The notes under the pieces: generated by a model
Told to the model about the DNA's origin: nothing
What the model saw: only the letters and a program-made list of their open reading frames with translations
Database searches by the model: none
Made by a program: the position numbers and the translations under genes
Source: an uncultured Alphaproteobacteria bacterium
Lineage (GTDB): Bacteria; Pseudomonadota; Alphaproteobacteria; Bin95
Length of the DNA stretch: 39,524 bases
NCBI GenBank assembly: GCA_938083135.1
Contig: CALLKY010000104.1
Coordinates: forward strand, 1 to 39,524
Reading direction: 5' to 3'
Shown here: piece by piece, positions 15,925-24,604 of the stretch
How positions within the stretch are numbered: position 1 is the first letter of the stretch
Layout: the number at the start of each line of letters is the position of its first letter

Positions 15925-17481
15925 ATGAATGAAACAGCCTCCATCACCGCCCTGCCCGATCCCGCCTTCCCTGATGAAGAGTTTGGCCCCGATGCTGAAT
16001 TTGGCCACGATGCTGAATTCGGCGGCGGTGGCGGCGGTGGCCCGCCTGTCCGTGAGCCCCCGGCAGATGTTGCCGTTGAAATGGCGCTGCTTGGCGCGCT
16101 GCTGGTCAACAACTCATCCTATGACAGGGTGGCGGATATTCTGGATCCGCACTGCTTTGCAGACTTAGCGCATCAACGAATATACGAAGCCATCCAACGG
16201 CTGATTGAGGCTGGACGCCAGGCGACAGCAACAACGCTCCGTCGCCAGTTCGAAAACGAGGAATCACTTAAAGACCTTGGCGGCGCGCGCTACCTGGCGG
16301 AACTTGCCGCCGGTGCTGCCAATGTGGTCGACGCTGCCGACTACGCCCGCATGATCAATGATCTGTATCTCCGCCGGCAGTTGATCGACATTGGCACAGA
16401 TACAGTGAATGACGCCTACGGTGCTGACCCGGACCTTGATGCTGATGCCCTGATCGAGTCGTCTGAACAGCGGCTGTTTGATCTGGCCGTTTCTGGCATC
16501 GGTGATTCCGGATTTCAGTCCTTCGCGAGTACATTGGCTAGCGCTATTGAAATGGCGGAGTCAGCCTTCAAGCGCGAAGGCCAACTGACCGGAACGCCCA
16601 CAGGCTTTAAGCGCCTGAATGAGCTGCTGGGCGGCTTGCAGCCCTCTGACCTGATTATCCTGGCTGGTCGTCCCGCGATGGGCAAAACGGCCCTTGCCAC
16701 GAACATTGCCTTCAATGCAGCAAAAAGCGTCGTGCTGGATGAAGGGGAAACGGAGAAGAAACACGTCGTCGCCTTCTACTCCCTCGAAATGTCATCAGAG
16801 CAATTGGCGCTTCGTATCCTTGCTGAACAATCGGGCGTTCCATCAGACCGGGTTCGGCGTGGTCAAATTGACCAACACGACTTCGACAAAGTGTTTGAGG
16901 CGGCGGAAGACCTCTCCCGCTTGAGCCTGTTTATCGATGATACTCCAGCGATTACTGTCTCGGCGCTGCGCACACGTGCCCGGCGCCTGCTGCGGACAGA
17001 GAAACGCCTCGACCTTATTGTCGTGGACTATCTACAACTGATGCAGCCGCCGCGCTCGGCACGGTCCGACAACCGGGTCCAGGAAATTTCAGAGATCACA
17101 CGTGGCCTGAAAGCCATCGCCAAGGAAATGAATGTTCCAGTGATCGCGCTTTCACAGCTCTCCCGCGCCGTCGAGCAACGCGAAGACAAGCGGCCGCAAT
17201 TGGCTGATCTACGTGAATCGGGGTCAATCGAGCAGGATGCGGACGTTGTTATGTTCGTATACCGCGATGAATATTATCTCGACCGGAAAGAGCCAGCAGA
17301 GAACACAGAAGAGCACGCCCAATGGCAGGCCGAAATGGATCGTGTGCATGGCCTTGCCGAAGTCATCATTGCCAAACAGCGCCATGGGCCAACGGACAAA
17401 GTGATGCTGGCGTTCGAAGGTGCGCGCACCCGCTTCAGTGACCGCGAAGAGCATGCCAGCGATTACGCGGGCTATGAATGA
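15925..17481 (+). CDS. dnaB: Replicative DNA helicase DnaB
   Basis: The 518-residue protein has the DnaB layout. The N-terminal helical domain starts near 48 ('VAVEMALLGALLVNN'), then comes a linker, then a RecA-type motor with Walker A GRPAMGKT (248-255), 'YSLEMSSEQLALRIL', Walker B LDLIVVDYLQLM and 'VPVIALSQLSRAVEQR'. It unwinds DNA at the fork as a hexamer. An extra N-terminal tail of about 45 residues is acidic and then Gly-rich, with a short repeat (FGPDAEFGHDAEFG then a run of Gly). The ribosome site is weak. The gene overlaps alr by 8 bases and heads a long plus-strand run to the SDR at 24604, divergent from trcR. Confidence 0.97.
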   Translation: MNETASITALPDPAFPDEEFGPDAEFGHDAEFGGGGGGGPPVREPPADVAVEMALLGALLVNNSSYDRVADILDPHCFADLAHQRIYEAIQRLIEAGRQATATTLRRQFENEESLKDLGGARYLAELAAGAANVVDAADYARMINDLYLRRQLIDIGTDTVNDAYGADPDLDADALIESSEQRLFDLAVSGIGDSGFQSFASTLASAIEMAESAFKREGQLTGTPTGFKRLNELLGGLQPSDLIILAGRPAMGKTALATNIAFNAAKSVVLDEGETEKKHVVAFYSLEMSSEQLALRILAEQSGVPSDRVRRGQIDQHDFDKVFEAAEDLSRLSLFIDDTPAITVSALRTRARRLLRTEKRLDLIVVDYLQLMQPPRSARSDNRVQEISEITRGLKAIAKEMNVPVIALSQLSRAVEQREDKRPQLADLRESGSIEQDADVVMFVYRDEYYLDRKEPAENTEEHAQWQAEMDRVHGLAEVIIAKQRHGPTDKVMLAFEGARTRFSDREEHASDYAGYE

Positions 17482-18601
17482 TTTGGCGGACACTGGCGAA
17501 CCCGGCCTCCTATCAATCGATCTGGCCGCCATACAAGCAAACTGGCGGCTTCTGAACGGGCGCAACGGTGCCGCCGAAACGGGCGCTGTCGTGAAGGCTA
17601 ATGCCTATGGCCTTGGGCTGGAACCCGTCGCCAAAGCGCTTTGGAATGCGGGTGCCAGACGGTTCTACGTAGCGCAATCCGGTGAGGGTGAGCGCCTGCG
17701 CCGTATTTTACCTGACGCGACAATTGTCATTCTGGCCCCAGTGTTACCCCAAGGCTTCACACGGTGCCGCGCATCCGCCTTGATCCCGTCATTGAATGGC
17801 CCGGACGCGCTGCAATTCTGGCAGGATGATGCAAAAGCGAACGGCTCTGCTCTCCCCGCAATGCTCCATATTGATAGCGGCATGACGCGTCTTGGCTTTG
17901 ATGACGCTGCGTTTCCTGCTGTATTCGCTGCCCTCTCGAATGCTGAACTTGCTGCCATTGCCGAAGTCGCCAGCCATCTCGCCTGCGCGGATGAACCATC
18001 GCATCCACTAAACACGGAACAACTGGAACGCTTTCAGGCGGCAACTGCCACTGTTCCTGCAGCCATCCTCCGCAGCTTCCCGAACTCCAGTGGATTATTC
18101 CTGGATGAGGCGTTTCATGCGTTCAGCGCTCGGCCCGGTATGGCGCTCTATGGGCTGAATCCAACACCCGCACAGCCGAACCCAATGCGCCCCGTGGTCA
18201 ACTTGCAAGTCCGCATATTACAGACACGCGTTTTGGGCCGAAATGAACGCGTGGGCTATGGTGCCACAGCGTCTGCCAAAGCCGGTGCGCGCATCGCGGC
18301 GATTGCAGCAGGGTATGCGGATGGGCTACATCGCTGTATCGGCGACGATGGTCGCGTATGGATCAATGGTGAAGCAGCGCCCATTCTAGGCCGCATATCC
18401 ATGGATTTGATTGCGGTTGATGTCAGCCATATGCTGGAAAGCCAAGTTATTCCTGGGGGTTGGGCCGAAGTGATCGGACCGCATCAAAGTGCAGACGATC
18501 TTGCCGCAGCTGCTGGCACGATTGGCTATGAAATTCTGACAAGTCTGGGTGCCCGCTATGAGCGCCGCTATCTGCCCGCAATGCCGGAGATACCCGCTTG
18601 A
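17474..18601 (+). CDS. alr: Alanine racemase
   Basis: The 375-residue fold-type III PLP enzyme converts L- to D-alanine for peptidoglycan. The PLP lysine is Lys41 in VVKANAYGLG, and the opposing catalytic Tyr is Tyr261 in RVGYGATASA. 'HIDSGMTRLGF', 'ARPGMALYG' and 'GRISMDLIAVDV' are further family motifs. The ATG at 17474 overlaps the dnaB stop. A longer in-frame start inside dnaB is less likely because the family N-terminus begins at 'GLLSIDLAAIQANW'. The dnaB-alr pair is conserved in alphaproteobacteria. The last 4 bases overlap the TTG start of the ABC permease. Confidence 0.95.
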   Translation: MNDLADTGEPGLLSIDLAAIQANWRLLNGRNGAAETGAVVKANAYGLGLEPVAKALWNAGARRFYVAQSGEGERLRRILPDATIVILAPVLPQGFTRCRASALIPSLNGPDALQFWQDDAKANGSALPAMLHIDSGMTRLGFDDAAFPAVFAALSNAELAAIAEVASHLACADEPSHPLNTEQLERFQAATATVPAAILRSFPNSSGLFLDEAFHAFSARPGMALYGLNPTPAQPNPMRPVVNLQVRILQTRVLGRNERVGYGATASAKAGARIAAIAAGYADGLHRCIGDDGRVWINGEAAPILGRISMDLIAVDVSHMLESQVIPGGWAEVIGPHQSADDLAAAAGTIGYEILTSLGARYERRYLPAMPEIPA

Positions 18602-19371
18602 ACCCGCTTGCTAGCATCGGCGCCGTTGTCCTAGCGTTTTTCACGGCGACTGGACGTGTCGCGATTTTTGCCGGACGCGCGCTGTATCATGTCGTGACAC
18701 CGCCCATGCATTTTCGACAGATGCTTAGGCAGTTGGTTGATGTCGGCTATTACTCGCTGCCCGTTGTGGCGCTAACAACGCTATTTAGTGGCATGGTGCT
18801 GGCGCTTCAAAGCTATACCGGGTTTGCCCGCTTTTCCGCTGAAGGCGCTGTCGCCAGTGTCGTTGTCCTGTCCATGACCCGCGAATTGGCCCCCGTGTTG
18901 GCTGGGCTAATGGTTGCGGGCCGGGTTGGTGCCGCAATGGCCGCGGAAATCGGCACCATGCGCGTTACAGAACAGATCGACGCGCTAGCTACACTCTCCA
19001 CCAATCCAATGAAGTATCTGGTGGCACCGCGCATCATCGCAGGTGTGCTAACGCTGCCACTGCTGGTGCTGATTGGCGATATCATTGGCGTAATGGGCGG
19101 ATACCTGGTCGGCGTATATCGGCTGGATTTCAACCCCTCCGCCTATATCCAGCAGACCTGGGCTTTCGTTGAAACGCTAGATGTCATGTCTGGTCTCGTT
19201 AAAGCCGCCGTCTTTGGATTTATCGTAACGCTGATGGGCTGCTATCATGGCTATAACAGTCGCGGCGGCGCACAGGGTGTTGGTATCGCTACGACGAACG
19301 CGGTCGTATCCTCGGCCATCCTCATCCTTGTCGCGAACTACGTGCTGACAGAAAGCTTCTTCAGCAAATGA
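18598..19371 (+). CDS. mlaE: MlaE-type ABC transporter permease
   Basis: The 257-residue membrane protein of the MlaE (YrbE) family has about five hydrophobic helices. It has the conserved cytoplasmic segment 'MTRELAPVLAGLMVAGRVGA' and 'AAEIGTMRVTEQIDAL' just after it, the coupling region that contacts the ATPase. The family moves phospholipids between inner and outer membranes. The start is TTG in TTGA, sharing bases with the alr stop, with GGAG upstream. It overlaps the ATPase gene by 4 bases. The substrate-binding MlaD (MCE) partner is not next to it in this window. Confidence 0.92.
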   Translation: MNPLASIGAVVLAFFTATGRVAIFAGRALYHVVTPPMHFRQMLRQLVDVGYYSLPVVALTTLFSGMVLALQSYTGFARFSAEGAVASVVVLSMTRELAPVLAGLMVAGRVGAAMAAEIGTMRVTEQIDALATLSTNPMKYLVAPRIIAGVLTLPLLVLIGDIIGVMGGYLVGVYRLDFNPSAYIQQTWAFVETLDVMSGLVKAAVFGFIVTLMGCYHGYNSRGGAQGVGIATTNAVVSSAILILVANYVLTESFFSK

Positions 19372-20141
19372 GCAGCCAACCCAAAATTTCGTTTGAGGAT
19401 GTGCATCTGGCCTTTGGCCCAAAGCAAGTGCTGCGTGGCATTGACTTAGCCGTTGATGCCGGCGAATCCCTCGTCATCATCGGTGGATCAGGCTCTGGCA
19501 AGTCTGTGCTGATCAAAACCGTGCTTGGCATTACGCGGCCTGATAAAGGTGTTGTTGCCGTTGACGGTGAGGATATCGTCGGTGCCTCCGCCCGGCTGCG
19601 CAATACCGTCAACGGCAAGATCGGCATGCTGTTCCAGGGCGGCGCATTGTTCGACAGCTTGCCCGTATGGGAGAATGTGGGCTTCGGCCTGATCCAATCC
19701 GGCGCGATGGATCGCCAGCAAGCACGGGTCAAAGCTATCGACACCCTGGCCCGGGTCGGCCTGGATGAACACGTCTCCACATTGCTGCCGGTCGAGCTTT
19801 CCGGCGGCATGCAGAAGCGCGTCGCCCTTGCGCGGGCTATTGCTGACGAGCCTGAAATCATCTTCTTCGATGAGCCCACAACCGGTCTCGATCCAATCAT
19901 GAGTGACGTTATCAATAAGCTGATTGTTGAATGCGTCCGTGATCTGGGTGCCACCGCTGTCACCATTACGCACGATATGCGAAGTGCGCGCACGATCGCT
20001 GACAAAGTTGCGATGATCTACGAAGGCCAAATTATCTGGACAGGCGGCGTTAAAGACCTAGACGCGCCAGACCATGAGATGGTGGACCAGTTCGTTCATG
20101 GTCGCGCGGAAGGCCCAATCCAGATGGCCGTCCGGCGCTAG
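19368..20141 (+). CDS. mlaF: MlaF-type ABC transporter ATPase
   Basis: The 257-residue ABC ATPase has Walker A GGSGSGKS (39-46), Q-loop 'MLFQGGALFDSLPV', signature LSGGMQKR (144-151), Walker B IIFFDEP (164-170), D-loop 'TTGLDP' and His-switch 'TITHDM'. The 'GALFDSLPVWENVGF' stretch is typical of MlaF and related MCE-system ATPases. It powers the MlaE permease encoded just upstream (ATGA overlap). The C-terminal tail 'MVDQFVHGRAEGPI' also matches this group, where it contacts the partner subunit. Together they form the core of a phospholipid transport complex. Confidence 0.93.
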   Translation: MSSQPKISFEDVHLAFGPKQVLRGIDLAVDAGESLVIIGGSGSGKSVLIKTVLGITRPDKGVVAVDGEDIVGASARLRNTVNGKIGMLFQGGALFDSLPVWENVGFGLIQSGAMDRQQARVKAIDTLARVGLDEHVSTLLPVELSGGMQKRVALARAIADEPEIIFFDEPTTGLDPIMSDVINKLIVECVRDLGATAVTITHDMRSARTIADKVAMIYEGQIIWTGGVKDLDAPDHEMVDQFVHGRAEGPIQMAVRR

Positions 20142-20147
20142 CGCGGA

Positions 20148-21575
20148 ATGGCCAGAAGTACCAGCCAATTCGTATGTCAATCCTGCGGCAGCGTCACCCG
20201 GCGCTGGTCCGGGAAATGCGAGAACTGCAACGAATGGAACTCCATCGTTGAAGAAGCGCGGCCAGAATCCGTGCCCGTTGGCGGCAAGGCGACCGCCGCC
20301 CGCCGCAACCGCCCTGGCGCGCGCTCATTAGAACTTGAATCCCTTGCCGGCGGCGGACCGCCTGCCCCACGCACTCCTACTGGCCTAGCAGAATTTGACC
20401 GCGTATTGGGTGGTGGATTGGTGCGCGGTGGTGCCGTTCTGCTCGGCGGCGATCCTGGCATTGGCAAATCGACACTCCTGCTTCAGGCGCTTGGCGCTGT
20501 CGCCAAATCTGGCCGGGAAGTCATCTATGTCTCAGGCGAAGAAGGTGCGGACCAGATCCGCGACCGCGCAGATCGCCTGGGCCTCGCAGACGCGCCCCTG
20601 CTACTCGCCACAGCAACATCCACAGACGCCGCAGCGGCAACCATCGTCAACACGCCAAACCTGGCGTTGATCGCCATTGATTCCATCCAGACCATGTATG
20701 TGGAGGGCGTCGAGTCAGCACCAGGGTCCGTCGCCCAGGTCCGCGCATCGGCCCAATTGCTGATAGCAGCAGCCAAGCGTGCTGGTGCATCGCTTCTTCT
20801 CGTTGGCCACGTAACAAAGGACGGCGCAATCGCTGGCCCCCGTGTGCTGGAGCATATGGTCGACGCTGTATTGTACTTCGAAGGCGATACGAGCCAGCAC
20901 TACCGCATCCTCCGCGCTGTTAAAAACCGTTTTGGGCCAGCGGATTCGCTTGGTGTGTTTGAGATGACGGGCCTTGGCTTGGCCGAAGTGCCAAACCCTT
21001 CCGCCCTTTTTGTTGGTGAACGCGAAGGCCGGGAGCCTGTCACAGGATCAGCCGTGTTCGCAGGTTTCCGAGGGGCCAGGCCATTGCTGGTGGAAGTCCA
21101 GGCGCTTGTTGGTGCGCCTGGACCAGCCTCGCCGCGTCGTGCTGTTGTTGGCTGGGATTCAGCCCGGCTCGCCATGACACTTGCCGTACTTGAAACCCGT
21201 GCTGGCCTGCCATTTTCCGGGCGGGATGTATTTTTGTCTGTCGCTGGCGGGCTTCGAATCGATGAGCCTGCCGCAGACCTCGCCGCCGCCGCTGCGCTTG
21301 CCTCCGCACTGCTGGAGCGACCAACGCCGAAGGACTGCGTTTTCTACGGCGAATTAGCGCTTTCCGGCGAAGTTCGCCCCGCACCCCAAGCCGACGCGCG
21401 CCTAAAGGAGGCTGAACGCTTGGGCTTCAGCCGTGCCGCTGCGCCAGGGGACACCAAGATGAAAGGCGTCAAGGTTGAGACAATCAAGCGTGTGGATGAC
21501 TTAGTGACGCTTTTGGCCGCACAGCCCTTGCTTCGCGCGCCGAAACCGGCAGATTGGCCGGACGACGAGTCCTAA
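20148..21575 (+). CDS. radA: DNA repair protein RadA
   Basis: The 475-residue protein has the three RadA parts. There is an N-terminal zinc finger (Cys10, 13, 24, 27). A RecA-like ATPase follows, with Walker A GDPGIGKST (101-109), Walker B 'LALIAIDSIQTM' and the RadA-specific KNRFG at 259-263. Last is a Lon-like domain lacking protease function ('DCVFYGELALSGEVRPAPQ'). RadA helps branch migration in recombination and processing of repair intermediates. It begins 6 bases after mlaF, so it is co-transcribed. The zinc finger begins at residue 10, which fixes the start. Confidence 0.97.
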   Translation: MARSTSQFVCQSCGSVTRRWSGKCENCNEWNSIVEEARPESVPVGGKATAARRNRPGARSLELESLAGGGPPAPRTPTGLAEFDRVLGGGLVRGGAVLLGGDPGIGKSTLLLQALGAVAKSGREVIYVSGEEGADQIRDRADRLGLADAPLLLATATSTDAAAATIVNTPNLALIAIDSIQTMYVEGVESAPGSVAQVRASAQLLIAAAKRAGASLLLVGHVTKDGAIAGPRVLEHMVDAVLYFEGDTSQHYRILRAVKNRFGPADSLGVFEMTGLGLAEVPNPSALFVGEREGREPVTGSAVFAGFRGARPLLVEVQALVGAPGPASPRRAVVGWDSARLAMTLAVLETRAGLPFSGRDVFLSVAGGLRIDEPAADLAAAAALASALLERPTPKDCVFYGELALSGEVRPAPQADARLKEAERLGFSRAAAPGDTKMKGVKVETIKRVDDLVTLLAAQPLLRAPKPADWPDDES

Positions 21576-21638
21576 ATCCCGCATCCTGAAATTGCGAGGC
21601 TGATATCCGAACTTTGGATGACGCCGCCCTGCTGATGG

Positions 21639-22334
21639 ATGAGCAATCCGGGCGTTCTAAACATGTTGGATGGTGGCATTCATACTCTTGATATCATCGT
21701 AGCGGGCGTTATCGCAGCAAGCGCTATTTTGGCGTTTCTGCATGGTTTCGTGCGCGAGGTTCTGTCAATCGGCACTTGGGTCGGGTCGGGCGCTATTGCT
21801 GTCGCCGGATACCCTTATATGCGGGAGATGACAGGCTCCTACATTCCCTCGCCATTGATTGCAGACGTAGCGGCAGGCGCGCTTTTGTTCGTGGGTGCAT
21901 TCCTGATCCTGTCGATTGTCGCCCGGATTATAGGGCGAGCGCTGGAAAGCGCAGAGGGATTGAGCGCGCTCAACCGATCATTTGGCCTGCTTTTCGGCCT
22001 GGCCCGTGGCGGCCTGATTGTAACCGTGGCGTATCTCGCATTCTCCTGGACAGTCCCACAACAGGACCATCCAGAATGGGTGACGGAAGCGAAAACCACG
22101 CCCCTCATTAAAGAATTCGCCACCGCAATCGAATCGATGCTGCCGCCTGAATGGCGCGCCAAAGGCCAGGACGCCGCCCAGTCCGCAAAAGATATTGCTG
22201 ACACGGCAGATAACACGCGCCGCCTTTCAGCCCCGCAACCGGCGCAAAACGGTGGGCAGCAGCCTGTTGGCGGAAGTAGCTACGAAGAGCGCGAACGGAA
22301 GAGACTCGACGACCTCATCCGTAACCAGCAATAG
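21639..22334 (+). CDS. cvpA: CvpA family membrane protein
   Basis: The 231-residue protein has four hydrophobic helices within the first 140 residues and the family marks 'LDIIVAGVIAASAILAFLHG' and 'FVREVLSIGTWVGSG'. The C-terminal 80 residues are soluble and low in complexity (Gln- and Gly-rich, then charged). CvpA proteins are inner-membrane proteins needed for colicin V production in E. coli; the native role is unclear. Position directly before purF is the classical cvpA-purF arrangement. The ATG at 21639 has a weak site, and a second ATG at 21663 (MLDGGIHTLDI) is an equally good start. Confidence 0.92.
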   Translation: MSNPGVLNMLDGGIHTLDIIVAGVIAASAILAFLHGFVREVLSIGTWVGSGAIAVAGYPYMREMTGSYIPSPLIADVAAGALLFVGAFLILSIVARIIGRALESAEGLSALNRSFGLLFGLARGGLIVTVAYLAFSWTVPQQDHPEWVTEAKTTPLIKEFATAIESMLPPEWRAKGQDAAQSAKDIADTADNTRRLSAPQPAQNGGQQPVGGSSYEERERKRLDDLIRNQQ

Positions 22335-22370
22335 TACCCGCCTGAACGCCGTCTGCCGGAGACCAGCCCA

Positions 22371-23894
22371 ATGCAATCCCCCGAAGACCAGGACGCGCTT
22401 CATCAGCAATCCGAAACTTATGACGATGATCGCATGCACGAAGAATGCGCGATCTTCGGAGTATGGAACGCGACCGGTGCTGCAAAGCTAACGGGCCTTG
22501 GCCTGCATGCACTGCAGCATCGCGGCCAGGAAGCCAGCGGCATCGTCTCCTATGACCGATCCGAAGGCCGTTTCTATTCCCGTCGTGGGCGCGGACATGT
22601 GGAACGTGTGTTTGGCAATCCAGATCGCATGGAAGGCCTGAAAGGCGGCGGCGCTATTGGCCATAACCGCTACGCCACCACCGGCGAGGATATGATCGGC
22701 AACATCCAGCCAATGTTCGCGGAGTTTGAGTTTGGCGGCTTCGCCGTTGCCCATAACGGCAATCTCACCAACGCCATGTCGATCCGCAGGCGATTGGTCA
22801 GTGACGGCTCGCTATTTCAATCCACCAATGACACTGAAGTCATCATCCACCTGATTGCGCGCAGTGTGCGGAATACGCTGGTCGAGCGCGCGATTGACGC
22901 CCTACAGCAGTTGGAAGGCGCCTATTCGCTGGTCGCACTCTCCCGCAAGAAACTAATCGGCGTGCGCGATCCCATGGGTGTGCGGCCCTTGGCACTTGGC
23001 CGCCTGCCAGGTACCGACGGCAAGGAAGACGCTTGGGTACTGTCCTCAGAAAGCTGCGGCTTCGACATGATCGGTGCCAAGTTTGAGCGCGAGATTGAAC
23101 CCGGTGAGATGGTCGTGATTGACGACCAAGGCATCGAGAGCTTTAGGCCCTTCCCACAAGCCCGTCCGCGCCCCTGCATTTTCGAACACATCTATTTCGC
23201 ACGGCCCGACAGCGTGATCGGCGGGCGGTCTGTCTATGAGTCCCGTAAAAGCATTGGCCGTGAGCTGGCCCGGGAATCCCATCCATCCAGCGGTATCGAC
23301 GTTGTTGTGCCTGTACCCGATTCTGGTGTTCCTGCCGCCCTTGGTTATGCCAATGAGGCGGGTGTTCCGTTCGAGCTTGGCATTGTCCGTAGTCACTATG
23401 TTGGGCGAACGTTTATTCAGCCGAACCAATCAATCCGTGATCTATCTGTAAGAATGAAGCACAGCGCCAATGCCGAAGTATTGCGCGGCAAAAAGGTGGT
23501 TCTGGTGGATGATTCCATCGTACGCGGCACCACATCCGCTAAGATTGTCGACATGGTCCGCCGGGCCGGAGCAGCCGAAGTGCATATGCGCATTTCCAGC
23601 CCGCCAACCGTCAATCCCTGTTTCTACGGCATTGATACGCCGGACACGAAAGAGCTGATCGCCGCCAATTACACTGTCGCCGAAATTGCAGAAAAGATCG
23701 GCGCAGATAGCTTGGCCTATGTCTCAACAGACGGCCTCTACCGCGCCATGGGCGAAGAACAGGGCCGCATCAATGACCGCCCACAATATTGCGACGCTTG
23801 CTTCACCGGCGCATATCCCAATCGCTTGGTTGATAAGGATGCCGGGCTTGTTGGCGCGCTTTCTGGCCGTCCAATTGAGCAGGCCGCAGAATGA
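22371..23894 (+). CDS. purF: Amidophosphoribosyltransferase
   Basis: The 507-residue enzyme makes phosphoribosylamine from PRPP and glutamine, the first step of purine synthesis. It begins with a propeptide of about 25 residues; cleavage would expose the glutaminase nucleophile Cys26 (EECAIFG). 'HNGNLTNA' and 'GIGHNRYAT'-like segments belong to the Ntn glutaminase domain. The phosphoribosyltransferase loop is VVLVDDSIVRGTT. Cys residues in 'RPCIFEHIYF', 'VNPCFYGID' and 'YCDACFTGAYP' match the 4Fe-4S type (Bacillus-like) rather than the E. coli type. GGAG precedes the start. The stop overlaps the SDR start as ATGA. Confidence 0.96.
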   Translation: MQSPEDQDALHQQSETYDDDRMHEECAIFGVWNATGAAKLTGLGLHALQHRGQEASGIVSYDRSEGRFYSRRGRGHVERVFGNPDRMEGLKGGGAIGHNRYATTGEDMIGNIQPMFAEFEFGGFAVAHNGNLTNAMSIRRRLVSDGSLFQSTNDTEVIIHLIARSVRNTLVERAIDALQQLEGAYSLVALSRKKLIGVRDPMGVRPLALGRLPGTDGKEDAWVLSSESCGFDMIGAKFEREIEPGEMVVIDDQGIESFRPFPQARPRPCIFEHIYFARPDSVIGGRSVYESRKSIGRELARESHPSSGIDVVVPVPDSGVPAALGYANEAGVPFELGIVRSHYVGRTFIQPNQSIRDLSVRMKHSANAEVLRGKKVVLVDDSIVRGTTSAKIVDMVRRAGAAEVHMRISSPPTVNPCFYGIDTPDTKELIAANYTVAEIAEKIGADSLAYVSTDGLYRAMGEEQGRINDRPQYCDACFTGAYPNRLVDKDAGLVGALSGRPIEQAAE

Positions 23895-24604
23895 ACGATA
23901 ACCCCAGGCTGCAAGGCCGCATCGCCCTCATTGCCGGCGCATCACGCGGCCTTGGCGCTGCTGCTGCCGAAGCGCTCGCTGCAGAGGGTGCCCATGTCAT
24001 CCTCGTCGCCCGCACCCAAGGCGCGCTTGAGGCATTGCATGATCGGATCGTCAGCGCAGGCGGCAAAGCCACTATAGCACCCGTTGATCTGACAGACGGC
24101 GACGCATCGGACCGCTTGGCGCTTGGAATTGCTGATAGATTTCAGCGCCTGGATATTCTAGTGCAAACGGCGGCGATCCTGGGCGTGCTCTCCCCCATCG
24201 CCCATGTCCCGCCTGAAACCTTTGAGAAAACACTCGCCGCTAATGTCACGGCCCACTGGCGTTTGATCCGCAATTTTGACGCGCTGTTAAAGCGCTCAAC
24301 CGGCGGCCGTGCCATCATCGCAACATCAGGTGCCGCAGCCGGTGGTCTGGCGTATTGGGCACCATACGCCGCCAGCAAAGCTGCACTCGAAGCCATGGTC
24401 TCCTGTTGGGCAGAGGAAGTCAGGCACACCAATGTTCGCGTCAATTTGATTGACCCTGGCGTCATGGCCACAGGCCTCCGCGCCGAAGCCTTCCCCGGCG
24501 AAGACCCGGCGACACTCCGCAAACCAGAAGCCATCGCCCCAATGATCGTAGACCTGGCGCTGCCAGAACTCGAGTTGCACGGGCAGGTTATGCGGGCGGG
24601 CTAA
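23891..24604 (+). CDS. Classical SDR oxidoreductase downstream of purF
   Basis: The 237-residue classical short-chain dehydrogenase has cofactor motif GASRGLG (16-22), Ser146, and the catalytic pair Tyr159 and Lys163 (YAASK). An SDR at this place after purF recurs in many alphaproteobacteria, but the substrate is unknown. It overlaps purF by 4 bases and is probably translationally coupled to it. Its last 4 bases overlap the convergent methyltransferase stop. Unlike the SDR at 3511-4218, all catalytic residues are present. It ends the long plus-strand run that starts at dnaB. Confidence 0.92.
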   Translation: MNDNPRLQGRIALIAGASRGLGAAAAEALAAEGAHVILVARTQGALEALHDRIVSAGGKATIAPVDLTDGDASDRLALGIADRFQRLDILVQTAAILGVLSPIAHVPPETFEKTLAANVTAHWRLIRNFDALLKRSTGGRAIIATSGAAAGGLAYWAPYAASKAALEAMVSCWAEEVRHTNVRVNLIDPGVMATGLRAEAFPGEDPATLRKPEAIAPMIVDLALPELELHGQVMRAG

